Shown in pieces: positions 29,054-37,387 of a stretch of 37,716 nt of DNA. The position numbers were made by a program, and so were the translations under genes. Origin of the DNA: an uncultured delta proteobacterium (lineage in GTDB: Bacteria > Desulfobacterota > WTBG01 > CAIYCZ01 > CAIRTM01); NCBI GenBank assembly GCA_903911225.1, contig CAIWCT010000300.1:1-37716 (forward strand), written 5' to 3'. The number at the start of each line of letters is the position of its first letter. Positions within the stretch are counted from its first letter, which is position 1. The notes below the pieces were generated by a model. The model was given only the letters and a program-made list of their open reading frames with translations. It did no database searches and had not been told where the DNA came from.

Positions 29054-30844
29054 CTACTTCACCTGTTTTTTTAGCCCCAGCTGTCTGAGCACGGCATCGT
29101 CCTGCAGATCGGATAAAACAGTTGCAAGAGCACTACGCATATCTGCTCCAGCCTTGGCGCCAATGTCATCAGCGATAATTTTAATTGCAAGAGCCAAATG
29201 CTCCGGCAGCTCAACATCAGTGCCGCCAACCAGAAGTTTGTTAAAAACGGGCAGCGACTCAACAAGCACTGCAGCAACTTTGAACTTCAGCCCGTTGTCG
29301 GCATCCAGAAGATGCGAAATCTCCTGCCCATACGTATAATAAAGCTGCACATATTCCCGGCCCCTGTCTGTTTGAGACAGAACTGTGTCTCTGAACAGCC
29401 GCAGAACAGAGAGCTGCTGCACGTTATTGTCAAGAGCCTTAATGGCAGGACAGTACCCAAGTCCGGGGAAAGGAAATCCGATCTTGCCGCGGTTCAGCGC
29501 GGCATTGATTCTTTTTACCGTTTTGCCCGGCCCGACCACGATCTTGGCCGCCGCCTTAAAATCCTTCCTGTTTCTATACCACTCCGAGTCGTAGCCGGCT
29601 GCATAGGCATCAAAATAGAGTTTGTAATTACCCCGGGACAGGCCTCGTATTATATATGTGCCATTATCGGCAGTCACGACACTATCGACAAGCACAACAG
29701 CTGCTTCCGGCCCGAAAGTGGGGGCATTAGCATCATACACCACAACCTCCGTATCCGGCACACCACGGCGCCAGAAACTCCACACTTTACCCGTTATAGT
29801 TCCGGACAAGGCAAGCTGAGCATTGATGGACTGTGTTTCCTGACCTGCCGACACCGTTACATTGTCGGCCGAGGCAAAAGAGTTTTTGTTGTTATACCAT
29901 TCTCCCGCAAATTGCGCGGCCCCGTCTTTGGGCTCAAAATATATTTTATACTTACCGGGCAGCAGGAAATTAAACGTGTAGGTTCCGTTGTCTTTGGTAA
30001 TGTCCGTATCGATGGGCTCATCATATGCGCCATCGGTTGCATACAGCCGAACGCCGATACCGGGCAGGCGATTGCCATCAGGATTTGTTACCCAGCCAGA
30101 AATGCTTCCCGCGGCTGCAAGACGTGCATCGATGTTGTTAATTTCCTGGCCGTAGGATTCTATAAGCAGGGTCTGAGCCGCCGCCTTTGATGCCGTGTTA
30201 TCGAACCATTCCCAGGCGAAATTGCCCTCAGAATAAAAGCCGTCGAAAAAAACCCTGTAAGCGGCTACGGGCAGACCAGCCACTGTATATGTCCCGTTAT
30301 CATAGGTGTCTGCATAATAGACGCTTCCATACAGGCTTTCAGCCGATACCTGAACCTGTGCGATTCCCTTACCCTCGGCATCGGTCACCCGGCCTTCTAT
30401 GGAGCCGCCCACAAGCAGTTTGATATTTTTCACAACATCGGGCTCTGCATCCGACACCGAAAACCGGTCGGCATCATGAAAAGTATACTTGTCGTCATAC
30501 CACTCTGTAATATAGCGAAGAGGACTTCTGTTAAGGTCAACAAACTCCAGCTTGAAAACGCCTTTTGTTTGCCCTTCTTCCTGAAGTTCAGCCATTCTTG
30601 CCGTGATATCAAACAGGTAATGGCCGCTGGCGTCGGTAAAGGTTGATTTTTCAAGTTTTTCATGCTGGTCATAGAGATTTACCTGTATGCCAGCAAGCTT
30701 ATGGCCGCAGCAGTCTTCAACAGTGCCTGCTATGCTGTAGCTGGCCAGTGCAAGTGCATTGCCGGTGCAATACGCAACACAGCTCAGCACGACAGCCAGA
30801 CAAAACATGGTGAAAACTGTTATGCTATTCACTTTTTTCTGCAT
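29054..30844 (-). CDS. Secreted protein with four carboxypeptidase-regulatory-like beta-sandwich repeats and a C-terminal module shared with DUF1566 protein 1
   Basis: A 596-residue protein with an N-terminal signal (hydrophobic 8-32). Four CnaB/carboxypeptidase-regulatory-like units follow, each with the pattern G(T/S)I.G.V....G.....V.VY..., DNGTY.....LP.G.Y++YF and EWY(N/D)(N/D)K..F..A..V.V..G (EWYDDKYTFHDADRFSV, EWFDNTASKAAAQTLLI, EWYNNKNSFASADNVTV, EWYRNRKDFKAAAKIVV). The C-terminus from about residue 473 (YCPAIKALDNNVQQ...LRLFRDTVL...VQLYYTYG) aligns with the end of the DUF1566 protein at 21772. Such sandwich repeats act as stalks or binding modules in surface proteins. The ribosome site AAGGAG precedes ATG 30844. 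A structural or adhesive role is inference. Confidence 0.82.
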   Translation of the reverse strand: MQKKVNSITVFTMFCLAVVLSCVAYCTGNALALASYSIAGTVEDCCGHKLAGIQVNLYDQHEKLEKSTFTDASGHYLFDITARMAELQEEGQTKGVFKLEFVDLNRSPLRYITEWYDDKYTFHDADRFSVSDAEPDVVKNIKLLVGGSIEGRVTDAEGKGIAQVQVSAESLYGSVYYADTYDNGTYTVAGLPVAAYRVFFDGFYSEGNFAWEWFDNTASKAAAQTLLIESYGQEINNIDARLAAAGSISGWVTNPDGNRLPGIGVRLYATDGAYDEPIDTDITKDNGTYTFNFLLPGKYKIYFEPKDGAAQFAGEWYNNKNSFASADNVTVSAGQETQSINAQLALSGTITGKVWSFWRRGVPDTEVVVYDANAPTFGPEAAVVLVDSVVTADNGTYIIRGLSRGNYKLYFDAYAAGYDSEWYRNRKDFKAAAKIVVGPGKTVKRINAALNRGKIGFPFPGLGYCPAIKALDNNVQQLSVLRLFRDTVLSQTDRGREYVQLYYTYGQEISHLLDADNGLKFKVAAVLVESLPVFNKLLVGGTDVELPEHLALAIKIIADDIGAKAGADMRSALATVLSDLQDDAVLRQLGLKKQVK

Positions 30845-31309
30845 GTATGCGCTCCTTTATTTAGATGGAAAGGTGCTGTTTAATATGAGTGGTCAACCAG
30901 CTAATGGCAAAATGAAATAAGCGTGCTGAATGCTTATTCAAAATCCAGAAATATAAATTTCTTCAAACTATACAAAATTTTTGAAAAAACTCCATCTTAT
31001 TTTTGCAAATATCGAACCAAAAAATACTTTTTTTTAAATAAATTTTTATTAATTATTTATAACAATTTTGAGCAATAACGTTATACAGCCCGTCATTCAA
31101 TATGTCTCTTGAGACACTAATGACAAAGACCCAAGTGTACCAATATGCAATTATTCACACACAATAGACATTCTATCAGGAAGACGATTTTTAAAAACCG
31201 GTTAAATATTTTGAAAATAAACGCTAAAAAAAAAGCAGCCATCTCAATACACGACAAGTTTGGCTTGCTCCACAAGGCATGACGGAAACGTCAATGCCGG
31301 GTCAAGCCG
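30845..31309. other. AT-rich intergenic region upstream of the repeat protein
   Basis: 465 bases, strongly AT-rich between about 30940 and 31080. It contains a small palindrome TGTCTC-TT-GAGACA (31103-31116) that could be an operator for the gene starting at 30844. No reading frame or RNA structure is convincing. Confidence 0.45.
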
Positions 31310-31774
31310 TTATTTATGATACTTTTTACCGGTTATGATGGTAAAGGCGCGGTATATTTGCTCAAGCAGCATCACCCGGAAAAGCTCATGGGGAAATGTG
31401 AGATGTGAAAATGAAAAAACAAGCCGTGCATGCCCAAGCAGTTCCTCCGTTAGGCCGTGGCTCCCTCCGATGACAAAACGGATTTTGGCGCCTCTGTCCT
31501 GAAAGTTGCGCAGCTCTTTGGCAAGCTGTTCCGATGTGCATGATTTGCCACGCCGGTCGCATGCAATGATGCAGTCGCCAGTCCGGCATTTGCCCAGCAG
31601 TTTTGCGCTTTCAAGCTCTGCGCAGGCTTTCTCGCCAAGGCTATGCTCGTCTTCAGGCGCGACAAGTTCGCAGGACATTTCGGCGAAAGGCCTGAGCCGT
31701 TTCAGGTAATCCTTCTCGGCATCGGCCACCCAGCCGGCGCCTTTTCGCCCTACGGCAAGAATGCGTATTTTCAT
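31310..31774 (-). CDS. rlmH: 23S rRNA (pseudouridine-1915 N3)-methyltransferase
   Basis: A 154-residue SPOUT-class methyltransferase that methylates pseudouridine 1915 in helix 69 of 23S rRNA on the assembled 70S ribosome. Family marks are MKIRILAVGRKGAGWV at the start, IACDRRGKSCTSEQLA, the SAM-binding knot FVIGGSHGL (GSHG) and the conserved end LEQIYRAFTIITGKKYHK. Length is exactly typical. It lies 150 bases downstream of the RNase II family gene on the same strand. Confidence 0.95.
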   Translation of the reverse strand: MKIRILAVGRKGAGWVADAEKDYLKRLRPFAEMSCELVAPEDEHSLGEKACAELESAKLLGKCRTGDCIIACDRRGKSCTSEQLAKELRNFQDRGAKIRFVIGGSHGLTEELLGHARLVFSFSHLTFPHELFRVMLLEQIYRAFTIITGKKYHK

Positions 31775-31850
31775 AAAAACTCATTTGTAAAAAAAATAGA
31801 AAACTATTGTCAGAATAATGCTGATGACGATACGGGTTATTATCGGAAAG

Positions 31851-31923
31851 CAGGTAACTGCACAGGGTTCAGCAGTGATAATACTTTGATAAAAAAAGCT
31901 CTTCCCTGAACCCTGGTTACCTG
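31851..31923. repeat. Long inverted repeat just after the RNase II family gene
   Basis: Left arm CAGGTAAC-tgca-CAGGGTTCAG (31851-31872) pairs with CTGAACCCTG-GTTACCTG (31906-31923), 18 bp with one four-base bulge; the loop of about 33 bases includes seven A (seven T on the minus strand). It probably halts or stabilises the helicase/RNase transcript. The string CAGGGTTCAG also occurs in the heptamer array at 23509. Confidence 0.6.
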
Positions 31924-31924
31924 A

Positions 31925-33925
31925 CTAGCAACAAATTTTTAATGCCAGCCTTCCACCAAATGGATCAACGCTTTCAATCCGGACAGGCACCGTACTGCCC
32001 GGTACAAGAATGCCGCAATCCTTCTCTTTCACATGCACATCCAGCATAAAATCAGGAAGCAGCAGGTCATACTGTCCATGGCTGCGCTCAAGCACCAGTG
32101 CGTTAAGAATAGTGCCCGCATGGCTTTTCATAGCTTTTAGAATCCAGTAGCGCCTGCGCTCATATTCCACCAAACTCAGACGAGTCAAAACCGGCTGCAC
32201 GGCAAACACAATATCACGCAGCTCACGGCGAGTATAGGCAGCAGGCCCGCCCCTCAGCAGGCTTACCAGTTGCCGCTGCATGACCAGATCTAAATATTTG
32301 CGCAGCGGTGAGGTTATAGAAATGTAGAAGGCAAGGCCAAGGCTGGCGTGAGGACCCGGCGTCGTTGTGATCTCGACCCTGCTCATGGCGCGGCGCTGGA
32401 GAAACATATCAAGAAGCGCAGGGTCATCTTTTCCGATAAGCCGCTGCCGGGGCTCAGGCTGCCGCCTGAACAGGCCGGGCTGTACCTTCTCTGAAAAAAA
32501 GAGAGCTGCACAGTAGTTTGCCAATATCATAAACTCCGACACCAGCACCTGGCCGGGTGTTTCCCTGTCGCGCAGCTTCAGACTGATATCATGGCTGCGG
32601 CCGACGTGCAGTTGCAATTCGGGCAATTGAAAACTTACAGCTCCGGCATTGATTCGCCTGGCGCGCAAGGTAGCGGCAAAGCGGTACAGCCGCGCCATAT
32701 CAGAATCGCACTTAATATCTGCGTCTACCTCGTTATAGGTCAGACGCTCGGCTATGCGCACGACGCTGCGCACAATACGATACTCTACGATCTCGCCCTG
32801 AAGTCCTATCCGCACCATGAAGCTCACTGCAGGATTGCGCTCACCGACCCTGAAGCTTGAAATATTTTCCGACAGTGTCGGCGGGAGCATGGGTATTTTA
32901 GCTTCCGGCAGATACAGCGAAGCGCCCCTGTGCGCAGCCTCGGCGTCAATCGGGGTTAATGGTTCAACAAAAGCCGACACATCTGTTATATGGATACCGA
33001 GCTCAACCGAGGTCTCATCGAAGCGAAAGCTTATGGCATCGTCCACATCCCGGGTGAAGGCCTCATCAATGGAGCACACATACAGCTGCGTCAAATCCTC
33101 CCGGCCGGGATCATTAACTGCGCTGCAGATAGCACCTGCGCCAAGAGCCTCAACCTGGCGGTTAACCTCGGCAGGCCACTGCTGCGGTATGCTATGACGC
33201 CGCAGGAGAATATTTTCATCAGGATCAAAAACGCCAAGGCGCACCAGAATATTAAAGCAGCTGCGCTCATCTGTTATGCCCGCGGCCAGAAATATTTCAC
33301 GGTTTCGGCTCCATGCCGGTGATAGCCGGCCCAGTGCCGCATAGTCCTTAAGCAGTTCAATACAGGCAGCGCCCTCCTCAAAGGCTGCATCCCGGCCTGC
33401 AAGCACCGACTGCAGCCACCCGACAGACTGCCTTGTAAACTGTTGGCGCTCAAGCTCACGGACCTTCTTCTGCTGCTGCTCCTGAACCTGTTGCGGAGTG
33501 TGGGTCAGAAACACGTGGTCATGAAGCTTAAAATAAACATGGTCCTCAACCAGTGCCGCAAGCACGGCGGCCTCATGGGCAGATGTTGCACTATCTCCAA
33601 AAGAGGCTCGGGCAAGAAAAGCAACTTCGTAATAAACGCCCGGTGCTGCAACCATATCCCATAGCCTGTTGGGGTCGATTTGGGCAGCCAGCACTTCCTG
33701 TTCGGCCATGTTGTTTCGCAGCAGATTAAGAAGGCTTTCTTGAGGCGCTGCGACGTCCACTACCTCACGTGATGCATGAACAATACGCGCCGTGGACACG
33801 AGAAGATCACTGCCATCGGTGCACAGCAGGCGCATGCGCTCCCCGGCCTGCTCCAGACAAACCGCAGCCACAAGCCTGCGGTGCTCAAAAAATCTGATTA
33901 TTTTTCCCGTATACATGGCTTCCAT
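31925..33925 (-). CDS. RNase II/RNase R family 3'-5' exoribonuclease
   Basis: A 666-residue exoribonuclease. The catalytic RNB domain is clear: YVCSIDEAFTRDVDDAISF gives Asp287, Asp293, Asp295 and Asp296 with exactly the spacing of the four metal-binding Asp of RNase II, followed by HITDVSAFV, GASLYLPEAKIPMLP and the TSPLRKYLDLVMQRQL segment. The N-terminal 270 residues are divergent, without an obvious cold-shock pair; a helical region with EQQQKKVRELERQQ is seen at 149-163. The C-terminus (VPGSTVPVRIESVDPFGGRLAL) is a short S1-like fold. ATG 33925 overlaps the helicase stop by one base (TAATG), indicating coupled translation. It is not typical Rnr or Rnb, so no symbol is given. Confidence 0.88.
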   Translation of the reverse strand: MEAMYTGKIIRFFEHRRLVAAVCLEQAGERMRLLCTDGSDLLVSTARIVHASREVVDVAAPQESLLNLLRNNMAEQEVLAAQIDPNRLWDMVAAPGVYYEVAFLARASFGDSATSAHEAAVLAALVEDHVYFKLHDHVFLTHTPQQVQEQQQKKVRELERQQFTRQSVGWLQSVLAGRDAAFEEGAACIELLKDYAALGRLSPAWSRNREIFLAAGITDERSCFNILVRLGVFDPDENILLRRHSIPQQWPAEVNRQVEALGAGAICSAVNDPGREDLTQLYVCSIDEAFTRDVDDAISFRFDETSVELGIHITDVSAFVEPLTPIDAEAAHRGASLYLPEAKIPMLPPTLSENISSFRVGERNPAVSFMVRIGLQGEIVEYRIVRSVVRIAERLTYNEVDADIKCDSDMARLYRFAATLRARRINAGAVSFQLPELQLHVGRSHDISLKLRDRETPGQVLVSEFMILANYCAALFFSEKVQPGLFRRQPEPRQRLIGKDDPALLDMFLQRRAMSRVEITTTPGPHASLGLAFYISITSPLRKYLDLVMQRQLVSLLRGGPAAYTRRELRDIVFAVQPVLTRLSLVEYERRRYWILKAMKSHAGTILNALVLERSHGQYDLLLPDFMLDVHVKEKDCGILVPGSTVPVRIESVDPFGGRLALKICC

Positions 33926-35889
33926 TAAAATTCATAATAATCAGAGGCGCCAACCTGCCGGTAGCAGGTATCGGGCAGTTCCCGAAGAAAGCGCGACGGC
34001 TTCAGTGCGGAAATATACCCTGTGGTCTCCTTTTGCCGCCGGGGACTGCACAGATAGAGCTGGTCTTTGCCGCGCGTAACAGCAACATAAAAAAGCCTGC
34101 GCTCTTCTTCCTCATCATCTAAGCTTGTAAAATTATTGGAGTTAGGGAAGCGGCCCTCGACAAGCCAAATAATAAAAACAACTGACCACTCAAGCCCCTT
34201 GGCCTGGTGAATCGTTGAAAGCTTGACTGTTTCAGCCGGTATGGCGCCCGACTGCATGTCTTCTGTTTCAGTGCTGGTCATAAGCGCAAGCTCGCTTAAA
34301 AAATCCGCCAGAGACTCGTACTGCAAGGCAAAAGAAAGGAACTGCTCAATGTCGTCGATCCGGTTGTCGGCATCAATATATTTGGAGCGCATAAAATCCC
34401 GATAACCGCCTTCAAGCGTGGTCTTGATAAGTGCTGCAGGCGAGACTACGGAGCCGGTCTGTGAAAGCTCGGATAGAACCTGCTGCAGTCCGCCCCAGTA
34501 AGGCCGTGCGCCTTTAGGTACAATAGCCTCCATTTTTGCATCAATGCAGGCCTCAAGCGGATCTGCTGAAGCCAGCATGCGGCTGTACATCTTGTCGGAA
34601 GTCTTTGCGCCGATGCCAGGCAGCATCTGCAGAATGCGCTTCCAGGCAGCCTCATCATGCGGGTTCACGAGCACCTTGAGATAGGACACGATGTCTTTGA
34701 TATGTGCCTGCTCGAAAAACCGCAACCCGGAGCGCACCTCAAAGGGCACCAGTCTGCGGGTCAGCTCCATCTGCAGCTCCATGGAGTGATAGTGCGCACG
34801 ATACAGTACGGCGATCTCGCCGGGCGGCGTGCCGTTGTAGATAAGCTCATTTATCGTGGTGGCGACAAACTGCGCCTGTTCATACACATCGCCGGGCCGC
34901 ACACACTGCGGCTCCGCTCCCTGAAGCCGCATGGGCTGCAAAACCTTGCGAAACTGGCGGGCATTGAGCAGAATGCTTTCATTTGCCAGCCCCAGTATCT
35001 CGGGGGTTGAGCGGTAGTTGTACTCCAGTTTGATGATGCGGGCATCGGGATAGCGCTCAGGAAATGCCATGATGTTTTCAAAGTTTGCGCCGCGAAACGA
35101 GTAAATGCTCTGTGAGTCGTCGCCGACGACCATGAGGTTGCGGTGCCGGGCGGCAAGCCTGTCGATGAGATCGGCCTGCAGCCGATTGGTGTCTTGGTAC
35201 TCATCGACAAGCATATGCTCGAAGCGGTCGGCATAGAAATTTCTTAATGTTTCATTGCTTTCCATAAGTTCCAGCCACAGGCACAGAAGATCATCAAAGT
35301 CTGCAAGATTCTGCCGCCGCTTGCGCTGCGTGTAACAGCTCTGAATCTTTTCAATCTCCTGGGCGTACTCAAGAAAAAACGGGTAGCGATCCTGCAGCAC
35401 CTGCTCGATCTCTGTTCGCGTATTGCGCGCAAGACTCAAAACATTAAACAGCACAGATCCCTGCGGGATGACACCGTCTTTTTTCTTATACCCGAGCTCC
35501 AGCATAGTTCCATCAAGAATGCTGTAGGCATCGGACTGGTCAAGAATGGTAAAATTCGATGCAAGCCCCACCCGCTCCCCATGCACGCGCAGAATGCGAT
35601 TTGCGATATGATGAAACGTACCGCCCCAGATGCGCGTGGCATTGGAGGGCGCAATCATTTCCACGCGATGCAGCATTTCACGGGCTGCCTTGTTGGTGAA
35701 TGTCAGAAGAAGGATGCGGTGTGGATCGATGCCTGTTTCGATAAGACGGGCTACGCGGTAGGTGAGCGTGCGGGTCTTGCCGGAGCCCGCTCCCGCGATA
35801 ACCAGCAGCGGCCCCTGCCCCGCCATCACAACGGAAAGCTGCTGGGCATTGAGTTCACTTTCATAGTCGATTAAAGGCCGAAGTTCCAT
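33925..35889 (-). CDS. UvrD/Rep-type superfamily 1A DNA helicase
   Basis: A 654-residue 3'-5' DNA helicase. The start is set at ATG 35889 (MELRPLIDYESELNAQQ); the farther ATG at 35952 lies inside a terminator hairpin and is unlikely. Motifs: Q-motif region LNAQQLSVV, Walker A AGAGSGKT (32-39), TFTNKAAREM, DEYQDTN, VGDDSQSIYSFRGA, EYNYRST, IHQAKGLEWSVVF and YVAVTRGKDQLYL. These unwind DNA in repair and replication restart; whether this is UvrD, Rep or a PcrA-like paralogue is not decided. The downstream RNase gene overlaps by one base. Confidence 0.93.
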   Translation of the reverse strand: MELRPLIDYESELNAQQLSVVMAGQGPLLVIAGAGSGKTRTLTYRVARLIETGIDPHRILLLTFTNKAAREMLHRVEMIAPSNATRIWGGTFHHIANRILRVHGERVGLASNFTILDQSDAYSILDGTMLELGYKKKDGVIPQGSVLFNVLSLARNTRTEIEQVLQDRYPFFLEYAQEIEKIQSCYTQRKRRQNLADFDDLLCLWLELMESNETLRNFYADRFEHMLVDEYQDTNRLQADLIDRLAARHRNLMVVGDDSQSIYSFRGANFENIMAFPERYPDARIIKLEYNYRSTPEILGLANESILLNARQFRKVLQPMRLQGAEPQCVRPGDVYEQAQFVATTINELIYNGTPPGEIAVLYRAHYHSMELQMELTRRLVPFEVRSGLRFFEQAHIKDIVSYLKVLVNPHDEAAWKRILQMLPGIGAKTSDKMYSRMLASADPLEACIDAKMEAIVPKGARPYWGGLQQVLSELSQTGSVVSPAALIKTTLEGGYRDFMRSKYIDADNRIDDIEQFLSFALQYESLADFLSELALMTSTETEDMQSGAIPAETVKLSTIHQAKGLEWSVVFIIWLVEGRFPNSNNFTSLDDEEEERRLFYVAVTRGKDQLYLCSPRRQKETTGYISALKPSRFLRELPDTCYRQVGASDYYEF

Positions 35890-35935
35890 TGCCAAACCCG
35901 GATCAAAATATATATGAATTTCACCATGGAGATAC

Positions 35936-35965
35936 AAAAAAGGGGGATTCAAAACTGAATCCCCC
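35936..35965 (-). terminator. Intrinsic terminator downstream of lpxK
   Basis: GGGGGATTC (35942-35950) pairs with GAATCCCCC (35957-35965) around a six-base loop, followed on the minus strand by six T residues (35941-35936). It ends the lpxK transcript and separates it from the helicase operon. Confidence 0.8.
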
Positions 35966-36150
35966 GGCTATTAGTTTACCTGACTTATAATGATTAAAAA
36001 TACAGCCATGCAAATCTGCTCTATTTGGGCATCTTACTGGCAGGGCCGGAAATTAAGCGCACCAGCTGAAGGTGATGCCCCCTGCCCTGCATTAAGAATA
36101 TCTACCAGGCCTCAAAACAGCTATCATTTTCTATGCCGGAATTCGCTTTT

Positions 36151-37239
36151 TCACTGAAGGCCGGCAAGCATAATCACCTCATCGATAAATCGCCGGGCAG
36201 GCTCGATAACCTGCTCAATTTCCATAACAATCAGGTTGTCAAGTTGTAACATACCGGTATCAAGTTTGGCAATATCTTTTTCCGTGGTGACAACATTGTC
36301 TACGCGAGCAGCAAGGGCCCGAATGTCGGCATAATCATCATTGCTATAGCCGTGATGGTCCGGATACAGAAACTGATCGGAAACGCTGATGCCCAGCTGC
36401 GAAAGCATCTTCAAAAAATATGCCGGATCGCCAATGCTGCACAGGGCACCTACTCGAGCTCCGGCCAAACGTTCAGGAGGAATGATGGCGGCAGTACGTG
36501 CATTACGAAACGATGCCACACGGTATGACGCAGTGTAAAGAGGGGCATCGGGGTTGAAATGTTTTATGGAAGAAGCAAGCCTTGGGGAAGCACCTTCAGC
36601 GCCTGTTTTTGTTAGAACGATGATCCCTGCACGCTCCAATGCTGAGAGCGGCTCACGAAGAACCCCCCGGGGAAGCAAACAGCCATTGCCAAAAGGATCG
36701 GCTGCATGCACCAGCACCACATCAAGATCGCGCCTCAGGCGCAAATGCTGAAAACCGTCGTCAAGCAGCACGATATCAGCGCTGAACCTCTCGCAGGCAA
36801 GATTGCCTGCAGCAACCCTGTCGCGACAGGCAATGACGGGAATGCCGGAGAGCTTGCGGGCAAGCATCACGGCTTCATCTCCCGCATCGGCAGCAGATGC
36901 AAGCACCCGTGACCCGTCGGAAACAACCTGTGGAACGGCTGTTGCTGCACCGCGATATCCCCTGTTAACGACAGCAACCTTAAAGCCCTTATCCTGCAGG
37001 CTGCGGGCAAGCAGGCACACTGTCGGGGTCTTGCCTGTGCCCCCGACGGTAATATTGCCCACAGCAATGACCCGGCATGGCAGGCCGTAGCTTGCAAAAA
37101 CACAAGCCTTATACAGCCGCACACGAACAATCATAGCGCAACAATAAATGTACGAGCAAAGGGTCAGCGGAAAAAAAAGCAGCCGCAGCCCGGGGGTTTT
37201 AAGATGTATAAGTTTTTCAATTGCCAAGCGGATGTTCAT
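36151..37239 (-). CDS. lpxK: Tetraacyldisaccharide 4'-kinase (lipid A synthesis)
   Basis: A 362-residue inner-membrane kinase that phosphorylates the 4' position of the tetraacyldisaccharide, the sixth step of the Raetz pathway. An N-terminal hydrophobic helix (LRLLFFPLTLCSYIYCCAMIV) anchors it. The P-loop is VGNITVGGTGKTP (64-71), followed by VVNRGYRG, GDEAVMLARKL, DDGFQHLRLRRDLDVVLVHA and PDHHGYSNDDY. TTEKDIAKL near the end is also conserved. Length is normal. It indicates a lipopolysaccharide-bearing outer membrane. No other lpx gene lies in the window, so the operon context is lost or lies beyond the cyclase gene. Confidence 0.95.
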   Translation of the reverse strand: MNIRLAIEKLIHLKTPGLRLLFFPLTLCSYIYCCAMIVRVRLYKACVFASYGLPCRVIAVGNITVGGTGKTPTVCLLARSLQDKGFKVAVVNRGYRGAATAVPQVVSDGSRVLASAADAGDEAVMLARKLSGIPVIACRDRVAAGNLACERFSADIVLLDDGFQHLRLRRDLDVVLVHAADPFGNGCLLPRGVLREPLSALERAGIIVLTKTGAEGASPRLASSIKHFNPDAPLYTASYRVASFRNARTAAIIPPERLAGARVGALCSIGDPAYFLKMLSQLGISVSDQFLYPDHHGYSNDDYADIRALAARVDNVVTTEKDIAKLDTGMLQLDNLIVMEIEQVIEPARRFIDEVIMLAGLQ

Positions 37240-37387
37240 TGCATGCCGATTCAGTTATAACGTGAATGTGCTGTGTGCGTACAATATATTTCACGCAGGA
37301 TTGTAGTCGGAAAGAGTGCATGAGGAACTTGAGACAACAAAATACGGTGGTGCAAAAAAAATCATCACCGGCATTTCATTGTCGGGC

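Noticed and set aside
29198-30190. Long plus-strand frame (330 codons)
   Set aside because: It lies wholly antisense to the beta-sandwich repeat protein (29054-30844), which has a signal peptide, repeats and a good ribosome site. The antisense product shows no recognisable domain.
35890-35952. Longer helicase N-terminus starting at 35952
   Set aside because: That start lies within the terminator hairpin downstream of lpxK, and the added residues are not helicase-like; ATG 35889 fits the family start.
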